A stretch of 64,000 nt of DNA from Flammula alnicola (GCA_015499995.1 JADNRV010000039.1:62001-126000); one strand, 5' to 3'; numbered from the stretch's first letter, positions 31,282 to 45,100 are shown. Notes: generated from the sequence alone by a model not told the origin. Made by a program: numbers and translations.

Positions 31282-33948
31282 ATGATTGGCTCCACCGACT
31301 CGTCCAGCGCGACTACGGTGAAGAATGGCAGGGCATCCTCGAAGAATAGGACAGAGCAGGTTGTGGCACCCAGTGGCCGTCGTGGTGCGTATTTCTAACA
31401 TTCCCATGAGTCATGGTGATGTGTTGAAACCTCGACGAATCCTCAAGGCACAGATACACTGGAACGACGGATCACACCCGGCGCTTTCCATGACTCGGGA
31501 CGCAAGTATGACCCCCCAAAATGCCAGCCTCGAACCCGAACATCGATCTTATCAATGATCACCAACTGGTTGAACGACGAGCGAAGGGAATGTGGTATGT
31601 TGTGGATTTACGGCCCGGGGGGTGCAGGGAAATCGGCCATCGCCCAAACAATCTCTCAGCTGTGCTACGAGCGGGGTCTCCTGGCTGCTTCCTACTTTTT
31701 CGCTAGGGGAATTGCCGGGTTGAACACCGAGAAGCACCTCATGGCCACCATCGCACACCAAATCTCCCTATCCATCCCTGAAACTCGCCGCTTCATTGCG
31801 CAAGCAGTCGAAAGCGATCCTTCCGTCTTCAGCGGTACTCTCGAAACCCAGCTCCAAACCCTTATCGTCAACCCACTCTTGCAAGCCTACGCTTCTCTCG
31901 GTGATAAGCGCAGCGCGGGAAAAAAGTGGGCGCGCCTCGTCGTCATTGATGGACTTGATGAGTGTCAGGGCGCTAACGTCCAGCGCTACATTGTGCGAAT
32001 ACTTTCGACAGCGCTCATTCACAGGAAAGTCCCGCTCTTCATCCTCGTCGCCAGCCGCCCCGAACCCCCCATTCGCGACTCGTTTAACTCCTACGACTTG
32101 CGCGATCTTATTTACACCATCGTGCTGGATGAAACCTACATACCTGACGCCGAAATCAAGCGCTTCTTTTGGAATAAATTCGATAACATCAAACAGACTC
32201 ACCCTTTGAGAACCTACATTCCCGCATCCTGGCCATCGTCGCAAATCATCCAATCCCTCGTTCAACGTGCATCTGGTCAGTTCATCTATGCCTCGACTGT
32301 CATGAAATATGTGGATTCCCCGCAGCATAGACCCGTCGAACGCCTCGAAGCCGTGCTCAGGATAGCAAATCCTATTGGTGACATCCCTTTCGCCGAGCTT
32401 GATTGTCTCTACAGACACGTATTCTCCTCCGTCCACAACATCAAGGGCGTCCTGCGGATTCTCGGCGCTATCTTGTTCGCTCAGAGGTTGTATTCGCGGA
32501 GGAACGCACACAACGAGCCAGAGATGCCCATTCCCGTTACCGACCCCCGCTTCCTGGAGGAGCTCTTGTCGCTGAACCGCGGCGACGTGTCGTTCATCCT
32601 AGGCGATCTCCACTCGATTCTCAACGTCCCCGACTCCAGGCGAAACTCGGTCGTCGCTACCAACGGCAAAGCGGGCGAATCCGACATTCGCATCTTGCAT
32701 AGCTCCCTTATCGATTTCCTGACGGACCGATCACGCGCCGGGAGGTATTTCATAAACTCCGTAAAAATCCACGCTGAACTCGCACGCTCGTGCGTTCGGA
32801 ATTTGCTTTCCGGTAAGCGCCCGCTTTTAGCATCCAAAATAATGCCAACTCAACCGGACCTTGTCTAGGTCATAAATTCGTCCATCAGTATGCAGGCCAG
32901 GCTCTCGTGACGCATTGCAGATATTCGGTCCTGACGCATGAGCTGCTGACCGACCTGGTGAATTTTGATATCTCGATATGGATGACAACGTGTAAGACTT
33001 GGAACGACGGTGGAGGACCGTTCGACCAAGCATGGCTAGAACTGCCACACCTCTTCCATTGGTTCCGTTCGCTCGTATTTTTTCCATTTCCTTGCTTCGC
33101 GTTTGCCTTGTGTCTGAAACTTCATTTCGCGACAGACTTACCCTGATCCCCAAAAGGATTTATACGACATTCACATGCACGCCTGGGACCAGTATCTACA
33201 CGCCGAGCTCAAAAATTACTTCGCGGACCTGTGTCTGACAGATCTCTTGACGTTCGTGACCTACCCTAACCTCCTTTGGGATTGGATTCATATGTGGCCG
33301 CTGCTCGGTCTCGCGCAGAGCGACGCAATCGAGAAAGAGGAAATGGACCGACGAGGTCTTCATCTGATGGGTTTGAAGCAGATATTCGATGCATACAGGC
33401 ATATGCTTTCGCAGTTTCTTACGGATCGTGAACGAGCAGGCCGCTATCATCTGACGAGTGAGCACTACACGCGTGTCGCGCTTCGTATAGCGAAGTACCT
33501 TTTCGAACCCAAAAAGCCGTGCGTTCTTTTTCGTCTTTCATATACCGAGTCATCCGTTATTAACGCGCATTTGAATTCAGTGGTAAGATTTACCAATACA
33601 AGCTACCTTCCGAATGGACTTGGTACCGTCAGGAGCATGATGACAAGATATTCAGAGAACGAAAAGCGAAGGAAGCGTTCCAAGCTGGCCTTCAATATCT
33701 CCCTTTCTTCCTTGAAGAGGCGGGTCCTAACGACGAACTCATTTCATATCTAAAGACGAACAAGCTGGATCCAATTCGCGCGCAGGAATTGCCTCGGATC
33801 GCTTGGGCTGAAGATAAGACAAAGGTCGAACGGACCGTCGAAGCGTACATCAAGGCGAGTTTTCTTTACGTCGATTCTTTGCTTAGTCTAATTGTACTAC
33901 ACACTTCAGAGATATAGCATGGACGAAACTCGTGATGAACCTTCATAG
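31282..33948 (+). CDS. NACHT-domain STAND NTPase, six exons, 787 aa
   Basis: Signal-transducing NTPase of the NLR-like class, thought in fungi to act in self/non-self recognition or programmed cell death. Exons: 31,282-31,384; 31,454-32,812; 32,869-33,074; 33,136-33,518; 33,581-33,854; 33,910-33,948. All junctions keep frame; the last intron is GC-AG. After a Ser-rich lead comes the family hallmark GAFHDSGRKYDPPKC, then Walker A GPGGAGKSAIAQ, a TTIxFQ-like DGLDEC Walker B (LVVIDGLDEC) and VASRPEP sensor region. The helical part follows (ASGQFIYASTVMKYVDS, LHSSLIDFLTDRSRAGR) with a C-terminal AWDQYLHAELKNYFADLCLT region. No WD40, ankyrin or TPR repeats are visible, and no N-terminal effector domain, so this is a short-form NACHT protein. 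No lesion found. Confidence 0.88.
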
Positions 33949-35666
33949 CTTAGCCCGCACATCTGTTAGACACTGTATGGACTTATGATTAGATGACATT
34001 ATGTAGCACCTTTTACCCGTATCACCACCGAGCCCGCGGTGGCTCATGAGCTATGCACGAACCCTTTACGCGCTGTAGTAATTGAACTTTGTTCTATTAT
34101 TCGTCATCTCTGGCTTTCACATCATGTTTCTCCATCGAAGTTCTTTCAACTGTATTAATAGATACGGCATCGCTCCAGACACAGACGGTAGACCTAATCA
34201 TGATGGTGATATGGTTCACTGGCAGACTGCAAATGTTCTTCTCAATTTCCGTACTCCACCAATTCATTCACATCATCACGCCGTTGATATTGAAGTGTAA
34301 CCTAGCACGACACTTGGTACCGAGATAGAACATTAAATTTGGTTCGTTGATTCATGGGCAACGTCTGGGCAACGTGCATAAATGACGACCTGGACATCGA
34401 CAATTTCCTTTTCCTCCCAAGCATGGCATGGCGTCCAATGGCGGCGGGCGATAATCCGTTACTATACATACATAGAGTATATGGCGGGTTATGGGACTAT
34501 ATTGCTAGGGTTATGGGACTATATTTCTAGGGATCCCATTCTGTCACTAGCCCATCCTATGTTAGAATAATATCAGTAGGGCTTTCGAACGGAGTATATA
34601 CTTTCTAATTATGTGGCAGCCATAATACACAACACTTGTGCGCTTGAAGGCATGAATTAAAATTTAGCAGAATACTGGTAGCCTGTAGAAAATCGTGTTC
34701 AGCCTCAGTCTCAGAGGTCTCGACACTGTCGATAAAGAAACTCACAAGCTTATGCAGCGACAAGACTCCGGAATGAACGGCGCCGTAATTGGATCTATTA
34801 CCACCACATCAATGACATCTCAAGCAGTGGCGATCGATCGAAGGATTTGCTTACCTCGTACGCCAGCCCTGAGGGGACAAGAATCCCCTCCTTGATTTCT
34901 GAACCTGGGTTTGGTATTCGGTATGGCCCTTGAAGCCACATTCTACCTGGAACACAATGATACCATCGCTCTATCTCTCCTGGGTTCTCAACAAAAGGGA
35001 AAAGAAATTCGCAAAATCGAACCGCGAATAAGATCTTGAGCAAGGGGGTTTGAAGAACTCAATGACGGGGTGTAAATTATGATAAGAGGAGGAACCTGCC
35101 CTGATTGAGGATTATTATAGAAGCTTAGCACAGTCTAATCAACAAAACCCAATGTGGAGAAGATCATGATGCCTTATCCTTAACAACTAGGTATAAAATA
35201 CCTAGAGGGCGAAACAATCAACCACATCATCAGATTTAAGTATGTGAGGAAGTATCGCAGTGAAGAGACATCCCGTAGAACAGGATACCTGCAACCCGGG
35301 ATTTGATCATACCAACCCGACGGCATGGTTGAACAAAATGACATAGCGGCTCGCCCAGGGAAAAAAAGAAAAATACAGGAAAAAGAAGGGTCACACAGCA
35401 CTTTCCACATCCAGGAAAACCACCTGAGATGCCAAGGAAGTCGAAACACTCAAGTTAGAACATCCCTTCAGGTAGGAAGGACAAGTTACAACCTGAGTTC
35501 GCGAATGACAGGCCGGACGAAGTAAACATCCAAAGTACGAACGCACGAGAAGAGAAACAGCCAACGAAACCCAGACAAAAAGTAGCGCACCCACCACTTT
35601 TGCTACAGATCGCCTGAGGGATACGAGAACGTGAGTATCGGTCCAAAAAGCTCGAGTGGCTATGGA
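33949..35666. other. No gene recognised
   Basis: AT-rich, short overlapping frames. At about 34,487-34,532 a unit TTATGGGACTATATTNCTAG is repeated in tandem twice. Nothing else recognisable. Confidence 0.5.
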
Positions 35667-36030
35667 TTACGTGGTAGCGCCGACGGTGTTGGCAGAGGGA
35701 GCACGGGTGGGAGAGGTGTTTGCAGCGTTGGCATTACTGTTACCGGCGGCAACCTAGAAATTTTCGGATCGCAAATTAGAGTAATGGACGTTGGTAATTG
35801 AGCCTGGGTTCGAAAGAAGAATCAGCGTACCACCACGTGAATACCAGCACTCGTGAGCTAGAAACAAGATTAGACGGAGTTCATAGACTATTCAGAATTT
35901 TAGCTTACGGATGCAACCGCGTTGTCGAGAGAGGTAGAAACGCTCCCTCCAAGTGACATTGAAACAATCGAGGGACGACCAGAAGCACGAGCTGAGTTAA
36001 GAACGAAGTTCAAACCTGACACACTGAGGA
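35667..36030 (-). pseudogene. Subtilisin/proteinase-K-like S8 serine protease fragment
   Basis: Minus-strand exons encode SGLNFVLNSARASGRPSIVS MSLGGSVSTSLDNAVAS, then LTSAGIHVVV and VAAGNSNANAANTSPTRAPS with a stop at 35,667-35,669. These match the middle of a secreted S8 protease around the substrate-binding SLGG strand and the oxyanion-hole Asn (AAGN). The catalytic Asp and His (upstream) and Ser (downstream) are not present. The third exon ends in TAA right after VGATT, where the family normally continues to the active-site Ser. It is an internal gene fragment. Confidence 0.78.
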
Positions 36031-39000
36031 AGGGAAATGGAAGGTAAAAAGGCAATTCGGTTTCTCTTACATGTCTGAAACGGAACCAGAGCTTCCGAAA
36101 TTTTAATAAGAGGGCTGCACTTTTTTGCATGATCGCTTACCGACTGTCAATAAAGTTACTTTGGAATAGGTTGGCCGGCCCTCTGCGGGTATGTACACGC
36201 TCTTAGATTTTTTTGGTCGTTAACTGATGTGATCTTGAATGTATCAACAGTTCTGCCAGTGCTTCTTTCACCGCCAGCGCCGCCACCAGCTAGCTCGACG
36301 ACGAGCCCACATTCTTTGATTCAAGGTGCCAGCACCGCGCCTCTGACCCTTCTCTGCGTAAATCTCATTCTTTCATTCATGATGCTTGACCACTGATTGT
36401 TATCCATCTACCACCAGCACTTCTCAGGCAACAGCAGCAGCAAGCTCGACGATTTCGGCCCAAGAGACGACGAGCTTAATGATGACGTACCCATTCGAAA
36501 AAAAGAGAAGGCGCCAGGTAGGTAACATCTTTACTTCTTCTTTCCACTCTGTAATGATCTTCACGATCAGACTCCAGCAAATTATGAACATCAACCAGTC
36601 GTCAGGAATTACTACTACAGGAAAAACACGACATCCTTCAACTGTCAAACACATTACAGACGTGGACACCATTCATTCAGGCTGTCCAGCCACTGCTCAT
36701 TATCGATCTAACAAGATCCACCATCAGCACGTCAGCAAGAAGGACATGCGGGGCCCTTAATGACACAAAAAATTATGGTAGTAATAAGGAAACATGCACA
36801 AGGCGATGCCACGTTGAGATGAAAAAAGACCTATGATACATCATGAATTGTTAGAGAACAGTCGAAAGACAAAAAAAAAGAGGGCGGAATGACGAACAAC
36901 ACAATAAATCCCGCTTCTCACCATTCATAGGGCTAGTTAGCTTGCTTCCCATGTTCCGGGTGGTATGGTGTCGGTGGGACCATCCAGCTAGCTATTTTCG
37001 CGATGTTGGCACAAAAGTCAAAATGAACGCTAGCGGGGCACATACATTCCTAGAGGTGAAAGCTTTTACGCCCAATTCAATATTATTCTTCTTGCAGCAA
37101 ATCTAAGGCCTGCTACTACAACACGTTTCTGTGTTGTGTTGGTCCGCGATAACCGCTGGCAGATATTCTGGATTATTATAATGCAGATGTTCAACGCCCT
37201 TGAACACATGACCTTGCTGCAACGTAGAACCTTGTTAAAGATGGATTTTACTGGACCCGGTTCGCCATTAGCGCCAGCCGTCGTCATGTGGGTCCATCGT
37301 CTTCGAGGGCGCCATAGCGCAGAAAAAATGGACCCAGACTTATAAATTTACAGAATTCATTACATATATTCATTATCAAAGCTTGTGAGGCCGTCTCAAT
37401 TGCACTTAGCATCAACCCATTGAGTTCTGCAAGACGTAAGTGACACAGCTCGATCGTTGACAGCATAGCCCTGATGGAGTACGAGAGGAGTGGCGCACGG
37501 TAAGTGCCTTTCCTTCAATGACAATGCAACTGTAGACTAGTGTCGTTGAGGATGCATAAGTATGGAAGCTATAAATAGTCCGGAACCGGGAAGGTACTCA
37601 TACTAAAATAGAAAGTGTCCAGTATAGCTGGCGTACATCTAAGCGCGGGTGAAGATAAGATAAGATAAATGAAATGAAACAGTCGTAACAGTGGTCAGAG
37701 TTGTTGTGATTGGTGTCGAGGTAAAGTACTGGACCCGAGGCATTTCTGGGGGGTCAGAGTCAGCTTAGCAGTGGTTATTAACAAGATGAGGTGATGGCAG
37801 TTACTTACCAAAATGAAGTCATGCCATCGGTACGTTGAACCTGACGTGGTTAGAGGAATCGTACAGTATAGTTTGCCATGTACCATATCATGTTATGTCA
37901 CTGTCATGGAAGGATGCGGGATTATTGTGGTTTTCGCGGGTCGGATCACCTGCCCCGTTGGCGCTTGTTGAGCACCTGCTATCTAGGTCTACAGGAAGCA
38001 GGGAATTAGTGATGTTGACAGTGACAAACTGCCATTTACCTACTCAGCTCCGTGGTTACATGATAATGTTGAGCCATCCTCGACATTATCCTTCACATCT
38101 CCATCGTGTGCTTTGGTCTCTGTAAATGCTGGAGCTGGTGGAAAATGCGCCGACGCTCGAGACGACGGTGGCCTTGGCAGTCTCGTTGCCCTTCCATCAG
38201 GTCGTTCGTAACCATGTGCAGTCGAAGCGACAAGGCAAGGTGGCGGGATAGGCCTGCGCAATGGTAACTGTAAGAAGAGAGGGAGAAAGTGTCAATTGGG
38301 TTAAATCTGCGCAGTGACTTACCTTGGGTGTCCGTTGATGGTGTCTTCATCGGACACCGTCATAGCTATTTGGGTGGTGGCAACTTAAATACAGAGACCT
38401 ACATTAGGCCATCGCTCCCATGGTATTGGACTTGGATGTAGGGTGGAGAGTCAAAGGGTGTGGTGGTGGCGTGAAAAGAAGGTCAACTAAGAGTTGAAAA
38501 TGTTGAACGTTAACAATTACCACGCGTTCAATGTTCGTCAGATGATCAACAATGTCACGTGCATCGGACTTTGAATGAACTTCGAAATATTTCCGTACTT
38601 GCATATCTGAGCCTTTCTTAAGTTCTTACTCGCTCTGACCACTCTACTTATGTTAGCCTACATTCAAATGCATCAACTGCTTGTCCCATCACCATCACCA
38701 TTGTCTATGGCAGACACACATACATCAGTGTGCGCTACCTCTGCATTAATCTGACTGCACGGGCTGCACAGCCCCTCTTTGCGTGCTCAGCACTGCACCC
38801 TGTTTAGTACTACTATTACTACACGTCTTGTATTATATCGAGATGTTATTTGAAAAGGAAAATATGTGGGGCAGAAACAGTCATTACGTCTGCATCACAT
38901 TATGTCTGTATCAAGGATGTTGCACACTGCTTCATCAATTCTCCTCCGTAAACTATGTATGAACCATTCTGAGGTGGGAAAAAAGCTTTTATTCATTGAA

Positions 39001-39174
39001 TGTTAGTATGCAGAATCTGCGATTAATAATGCATAATTTTGCACCAGCCAAAATTCATACATTATGTGATGCACCAATGGTGCACTATTTTGAACCAATG
39101 AGCATGTAATGGTATATTATGGTCCATCATTTCACTCCATTCAGTCATATTTAATTCATTGAGTACCATGAAGG
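36031..39174. other. No gene confidently recognised
   Basis: Several exon-like pieces are visible, for example GPRDDELNDDVPIRKKEKAP near 36,460-36,515 followed by a GTAGGT...CAG intron, and many isolated GTAAGT/CAG pairs between 37,500 and 38,640. None assembles into a known family. The sequence from 38,640 to 39,170 is AT-rich with no coding signal. Probably degraded genes or repeats. Confidence 0.4.
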
Positions 39175-40312
39175 TTAATGGTGCAAAATATAATTGACGG
39201 TTTTCCTGATGTTGTCCACTGGAAAGACCGGAACCTTGAGCAAGGTCAGCGGGAACATGGCCCTCGAACAAGCAGGACGCCGAGGCTGGAAAACCGGTTC
39301 AGGCTCGGGCTCAGGAGCAGGCGGCATCGTCCTCTTATGGCCTAGGCAGAATGTAGAGGAAGAAACTGCTGGAGGTGTTGGCGTGGCCTTGTTGTTGGTC
39401 GCCTTAGTCTTCTCCTTGACTGGAGACAGGTCTTGCATGAGCGTAGCCCACGAGGCGATCTGCTTGGCTATCAACGCTGTGTTGGCATTGTTGTTGGCGC
39501 TGGACGCAGCTGTGGTCGTTGTGGTAGTGGTCGTGGGCTTAGTGTACCCCCTCGACTGCGCGTAAGGCCTCAAAGAGCTAACCGAAGACACGGTCGCCAG
39601 ATACGACTTCTTCAATGGACTCTCAGCACTGAGGTGCTTCTTCAAGTTATTAGAACTTCCATCGAACCCGGTGCCTCCAGTAGGAGTAGCCTTCTTCACC
39701 ATAGAAAGCAGAGAGGGGTGGAAAGGCGTCAGATCAGACATGCTCAGCATTGCTTGCAGATCGAGATTGTTGATGAGCAGAGCCAGGTCATTGGTAGCAG
39801 CGTCGAGAATTAACAATACACCTATTATTTGAAGAGAGATAAAATATCAGTGAATCGATTTTGAAATGAAAGATAAAATTAAGCAAACCTTCATCCTCTT
39901 CATACATAGGCTTCGGCCTGATCTTCCCAAGCAACTGCTCCGACAAAGGCCTCGCATGCACCTTTTTCACAGGGGTCGCTGCCAAACATGCTTGCACAAC
40001 CTCCTCCTCCTCGCGTTTCTCCTCAATCTCAACCATCTCATCATCATCATCATCATCCGGCAGCCCATGCCCATCTGCCGTCACCTCCTCGATCATCAAA
40101 ATCAGGTACGAATGACATCTGCCCTCCGCCGTGGCCATTGAAGCTGCAGACGCAGGCGAGCTCATCACTGGCTGCTGCGGCTGGACGTCAGGAAACACAG
40201 CCACCAATGATGTCCTCCTCCTCCCCTCAACCAAATGTTTGCTCTCCCTTGACGTGCGTCTGAGCCCAGGAACAATGGTCTTGTTGAATACAAATGGTAT
40301 GTCCTTCTCCAT
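39175..40312 (-). CDS. Hypothetical protein with acidic and Thr-rich low-complexity parts, two exons
   Basis: Not recognised. Exon A (40,312-39,889) starts MEKDIPFVFNKTIVPGLRRT, has a poly-Asp/Glu stretch (DDDDDDEMVEIEEKREEEE) and RPLSEQLLGKIRPKPMYEED. A GT-AG intron of 67 nt (39,822-39,888) joins it in frame to exon B (39,821-39,175): LILDAATNDLALLINNLDLQ, FDGSSNNLKKHLSAESPLKK SYLATVSSVSSLRPYAQSRG, a Thr run, IAKQIASWATLMQDLSPVKE and KRTMPPAPEPEPEPVF. The LSEQLL and SLRPYAQ blocks look conserved rather than random. The N-terminus is uncertain: an upstream exon at 40,434-40,559 (MRLGAVLTLALAYSLSVPCI) would add a signal-like start. No lesion in the two exons. Confidence 0.55.
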
Positions 40313-40339
40313 TCTTCCAGATCAACGTTAACATATTCT

Positions 40340-40690
40340 AGCCACACGCAGACCTCGAACGAATAGAGCACTAAGCAGGAGAATGGCAAAATAAGTACCG
40401 TGTTGTATAGTAAGAGTGCATTGAGAAACTTACCAGCTGTTCGTTTCCTTCTATGTCAAAGGAACTAGCCGAACTGCCACTGAGTTGATCATGCCCGTGG
40501 ATGCAAGGAACAGAAAGGCTGTAGGCAAGAGCCAGAGTAAGTACAGCACCCAATCTCATTTAATAAGCTCGCAACTTACTCGTTGCCTGTTGCCTTTCTC
40601 GATGACTGCCTCTGTTCTGCCATCCATCTCTACCTCTGTCATTGCTCGGGTCTGCCGTTTGACAATAGAGTGCTGGTGTGAGAACCACAA
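40340..40690 (-). repeat. Repeated gene segment, second copy (pair with 20,540-20,900)
   Basis: Inverted relative to the copy at 20,540-20,900. Here the coding parts are better kept: VKRQTRAMTEVEMDGRTEAV and, from 40,559, MRLGAVLTLALAYSLSVPCI followed by HGHDQLSGSSASSFDIEGNE QL up to a GTAAGT donor at about 40,433. Two copies at this divergence in one window suggest a dispersed family. Confidence 0.6.
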
Positions 40691-42830
40691 TGTAAGCGCC
40701 CATGTTCTTTAATGAGAGTGTACTCCTGGACTTACCGAGTATTCATTTGCTTCATCTGCCACCATGCTATGTCTGCCCCATTGCCGCTGCCACGTTGTCC
40801 ACTAAACCGCTCGAATCGCTGCCTGGTAGCTGCGAACAAAGACGGGGTAAGTGCCATCCATGAGATCTGTTTAAATTGATACTCACATCTTGAACCACCC
40901 ATCATGGTGCAGCACTGAACATTGGCCTACAATCTCGTCCTTCAACCTGGCGAGCGCCACGAAAGACTGACGAACGACGCGACGAGAGAGGAGGAAGCTG
41001 TGTCGTGGCTGGTAAGCCCCTCCCAACTGTTCTCATGCTGATCATCGATACTACGCTAAAGATGCTTAGTGCGGGGTGTGCGTGAACTACTAGATAATCA
41101 AGTAGTCGCTTTCAATAGACTTTGTAAGGTCTATTAAAGGGATACTATCAAATCCAACTTGCTTCACTTTTAATAACTACTTTACTACACTCAAACACCC
41201 AAATCAATGTTTAGTTGACTTAGTTTGTCCAAGGGGAGGATAATAGTTTTATAATATCGATACCTGATAGTAGGTGCGCGATAAAAGAAGGTGTTTAACT
41301 ATGTAATGGCTCAGGCAAGGCCTTAGGCGCATTTATAGTCAATGGGTCGTTTTCAGTCCAATAGACTTGTGTAAATTCTGGTCTGGTACTCGGAAACTAG
41401 TGCTCTATGCACAAACTGCTAACTGATCTCGCTTTGTCTTGTTCTCCAATTGAGAAGATGGCTCTATGCCCTTTAACTTGTCTTTACTTGTCTCAAAAAC
41501 TATACTTGTGGAAAGAGGCGCGCAGATGTCTTATCTGCTGACACTACAGTCCCTTAACAATGGCCAGAGGCGCGTAGACGCTTTGTCTACCAACACTACA
41601 GTCCAGATCCCCAGATGTCCTTTGACAAAGGGTAGGTTTTGAACAAGTCACTTAGACAGGTTCCTTGGCTTATAACTCTCTTTACTTGTCTTGGTGAATC
41701 ACTTAGACATGTGTTCTCATCTTAACAGTTTGTTTATATCGTTACTTGGTTTCTTTTTATATTATGGGACTCTCGCTTTGAAGCTACTTGGTACTTAGAG
41801 GTGAAACACTTAAGATATAACTCTTAAGCGCTTGTATCTCGTGGGTGGTAAATTGCTTGTATTCTACGGTGTTACAGGGCTGCTTATATACTACTGAGAC
41901 GATATATTATTACATAGATGTAATGACGAGAATATAGAGATTTCATGGGCATTTGTGCGTGAGCGGCGGCCTTGTGGAGTACAGTTTCCGTGCGCGTCCA
42001 CTCAATCATGCCTTTTTGGATGGATCGGGAGCTCAGATCGTCGTCGGCTCGGCTAGCTTAAGCGCCTAAGACTTAATCCCCTTCGACCGTGTGGTATACA
42101 GGCTCGTGTCCTTCCGTTTTCATTGGTATCTTGTCCTGTCATTGGCTATGGACTGACCGGAGCATAGAAGCGCCTATGTCCCGTCGGAGACTCTCGGGCA
42201 ATCCGCGCACGTTCTGTCCGAGGTAATGCTTGTGATTAGGGTTGTAACCCTTCGTCCTCTGTACCCGATACTCTGGTACCCTCAGCGTGCATCTGGGATC
42301 TCGCTATGTCGAGTTATGCACCCCGGAAATCTTCCTGTACCCAGTTATTACCCGATATGGTATGTGTTCCCAATTAGGTATCCCTCTGATCCGAGCTTTG
42401 ATCGGCGTTGCTACAGGCGCGTCTATGGGGGTCTGCTTTACCCCGGCTGCTCCACCGTCCTCGATGCCCTCAGCAATGTCACGCGACCTGTCCTGTAGTG
42501 TGCCTAGATGTCCGTTCTTTAATCTAGAGATCCGCGCCCTCGCTGTATAGGCCAGATGGTTAAGATATTACTGAAAGGCGCCTGTTTCCGTACACTTCAT
42601 TAGATGTATTGACTAGTATCTCAATAGTTACTAATGATAATGTCTTTATTAAACCGCGCATTCCTCGTTATCTTGCATAGTTTCCTCTAGTCCTTAGTAG
42701 TCTTGTCATTGTAATGTCCGGACTTGTAACATTTAGACTACATTATAAGCTTTACCAAGTGCTAAAAATAGCTCAGGTAAGAAGAATGGTAGTCCGTTCA
42801 CAGCTAGCCGCTCGCGGTCTCTTCAACGTG
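40691..42830. repeat. LTR-like, non-coding repeat region
   Basis: No gene. From about 41,080 to 42,750 the composition resembles a long terminal repeat of a retroelement: no reading frame, pyrimidine-rich ACTTGTCT-type motifs. Two imperfect tandem units of about 52 bp lie at 41,514-41,605, each with GAGGCGCG and ACACTACAGTCC. LTR boundaries and target duplications could not be fixed, so this is tentative. Confidence 0.35.
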
Positions 42831-45100
42831 CTGCCGATTGCATGCCAGAAGATTGCACTCGCACACGCTGGCTGATGTGGTGTTTAACGAGTGCTATCTG
42901 TGTCACAATTTGACGTGGCAGGGGATGGAATCGGTGTCGAGGGCTGAGATTCGATGTCGGAATATGGAGCTTGATCAAGTGCGCACGAGCCGCCTCATGA
43001 CTGGCACCAATATCGAGAGATGTGGAATGCAAAAGAAGTAGTATGGTGGATATGTGAAGGTGCATCGTACTCATTTCTTCCAAGCCCTGCACCCGAGTCG
43101 ATGGTACTCTAGCTCTAGAATGGTTGTGGTATCGACGTCAAAGCAGATGCAGGCACTTTGTTACGTGCACCATCATTCTGCGGTGGTGTCTTGGTGGTTC
43201 CAAGCATGTCCGTTGTCACAGATGGCGGTAGATTGGGCTGACTAGGACAGGCGCGGAAGGGTCAATGCGATCAGCAGGCAGTGGTGCATTCATTGATGAG
43301 GGCGAGAGGCTGGAGGAACGAGAGAGGTAAGTACTCATCCGTCCATCTCATTCTCATGCTGAAAACGAGCACTTGCCATTTGGCTCTGTATGCAAAAGTC
43401 CTTCTGTCCTCATCCAACCCAAACCCACCACCGCGTGCTGACCACCTAACATTCAAATGAACTATCTCAGGGTGTTGGAGGTGTAGTGGGCTGCAGACAG
43501 AGAGAGAGTCAGCTGTTACACAAAAACAAAGGTCTGTCCCATGAGCTGTTGCATGTCGTCTTTGGGATGCTTACCTCGTAGGCGTCGTGGCAGCCACCCT
43601 TCATTTCTATACCTGCTGTGATCCTCCTCGTCCATGCGAGTTGCCATCGAGAGTGTTGCTGGAGGAGGTGTTCATCGCGCACGGCGGCAACGTAATCTGT
43701 ACTTTTGAAGGATGGGACTTGACGGGTGATGAGGGCTGCAAAAAATGCATAGCAGTGAGTTCTCATCTGTCGCGGCCTACGAAACGGGGTACTTACAAAG
43801 TTCCAAGGGTTTCTGGGGTGGTGCTGGTACTGACGATAGGTGGTGTAGCCTGGGCACTTGCAGGTGGAGGTGCGGCGGCTATGGGTGCTTGCCACATCAT
43901 CTGAGGGAGGGGCACACAGCGTGAGGTTGGTGGTTTTGACGATGACATTTACAACGGAGGCACCGGAGCTGATATCGATGGTGGTGCTTGGTCCTGATGA
44001 AGTCTAGCGCTGCATATTTGATCCAACTTGGGAATTTTCCCTATGGTGTATCCACTGTGGGTCGTTTGACTTAACTTCCTCCACTGCTGCGTCCTCTGCC
44101 TATTGTCCCTTCCTCATCGGCCTCGAGTTTCCCTCGCATTCCTTGGATATCCAGCGTCGTCACCGTCTACAGTGTCAATCGGCACATGGCAATGTAACAC
44201 TAGTGTAGCGTCATCGAGCCCAGCCCACATCTCTTGAAGGAGGGGCACACGGGCAACGGTCATAATCATGGTGGTATGGAGAGGAGGGGTAGTGATGGTG
44301 GCATGGTGGTGTTTATTTTATCAGCATTTCTTTGGTGACAACATGCGATGGGGGTGTTTTGCTCGTGACAGTTCGTCGAGTGGCATAGGTCATCATCGGT
44401 ATGGTTGACAATGATAAGAGCCTGATCAGAGATAACTCACTGCTCAGAGTCAGACATCATGACTGTGGGAAAATTCAGTCATGATGACTGAGTTTTTCCA
44501 TGGCCAAAATCATGATGGGCATCTGTTGGATCATGTGATTGTTGGACTTAGGAAACATTCAATGTTCAACCTGGTTTGTCGACCATTGTGCATGCCATTC
44601 GCCAATCATGCATCATCTTCCAATGTATGTGCAACTACGCCATCTACGCTTGCTCAGTTACCATCTGTATCATCTGTTTCGCCATTCTTGCCTTCACGTA
44701 CTTGGCCACAACCATCCTTGCTCATGGGGAAATTTGGACAAGGATTTAATCCTTGTCCAATTCTTCCCACAGTCAGGCAAATAAGGCTCAAAGTCATGAC
44801 ATGGCATTGCGGCGCTGCATGGGATCACATAAATGTTGAACTTTGCGTATTGCTCTAAGTTCAACATTTGACTTGACCAAAACCCACCACCCAGTATCGT
44901 CTCAAGATGGTGCTCTTCCACAACTCTATCATACTTCTTTGTCATCACTGCTGCTGTCAATGTGGCATTGCCCTCCTGGGCCACAGAATCCAAGTACTGC
45001 ACCCACTTAACGGCTTTATGCCGCACCACACCGCCAATGGTGTGCTCAAGGCTGTGCGCGCTAGCTTTGAAGGTGTACTGTGTCATGATGTGCAGTAGCG
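42831..45100. other. No gene confidently recognised
   Basis: Many short exon-like frames (such as 43,587-43,904 plus and 44,694-45,086 minus) without recognisable domains. TGGTGG-rich low-complexity text occurs at about 44,260-44,315, and a TGACT-containing imperfect inverted repeat at about 44,450-44,500. Confidence 0.4.

Noticed and set aside
31768..32511. 247-residue minus-strand frame opposite the NACHT gene
   Set aside because: Antisense shadow of the Walker A/B exon, whose codon use keeps the opposite frame open.
41080..42750. Possible solo LTR
   Set aside because: No second LTR, primer-binding site, gag-pol frame or target duplication could be identified, so it is kept only as a low-confidence repeat region.
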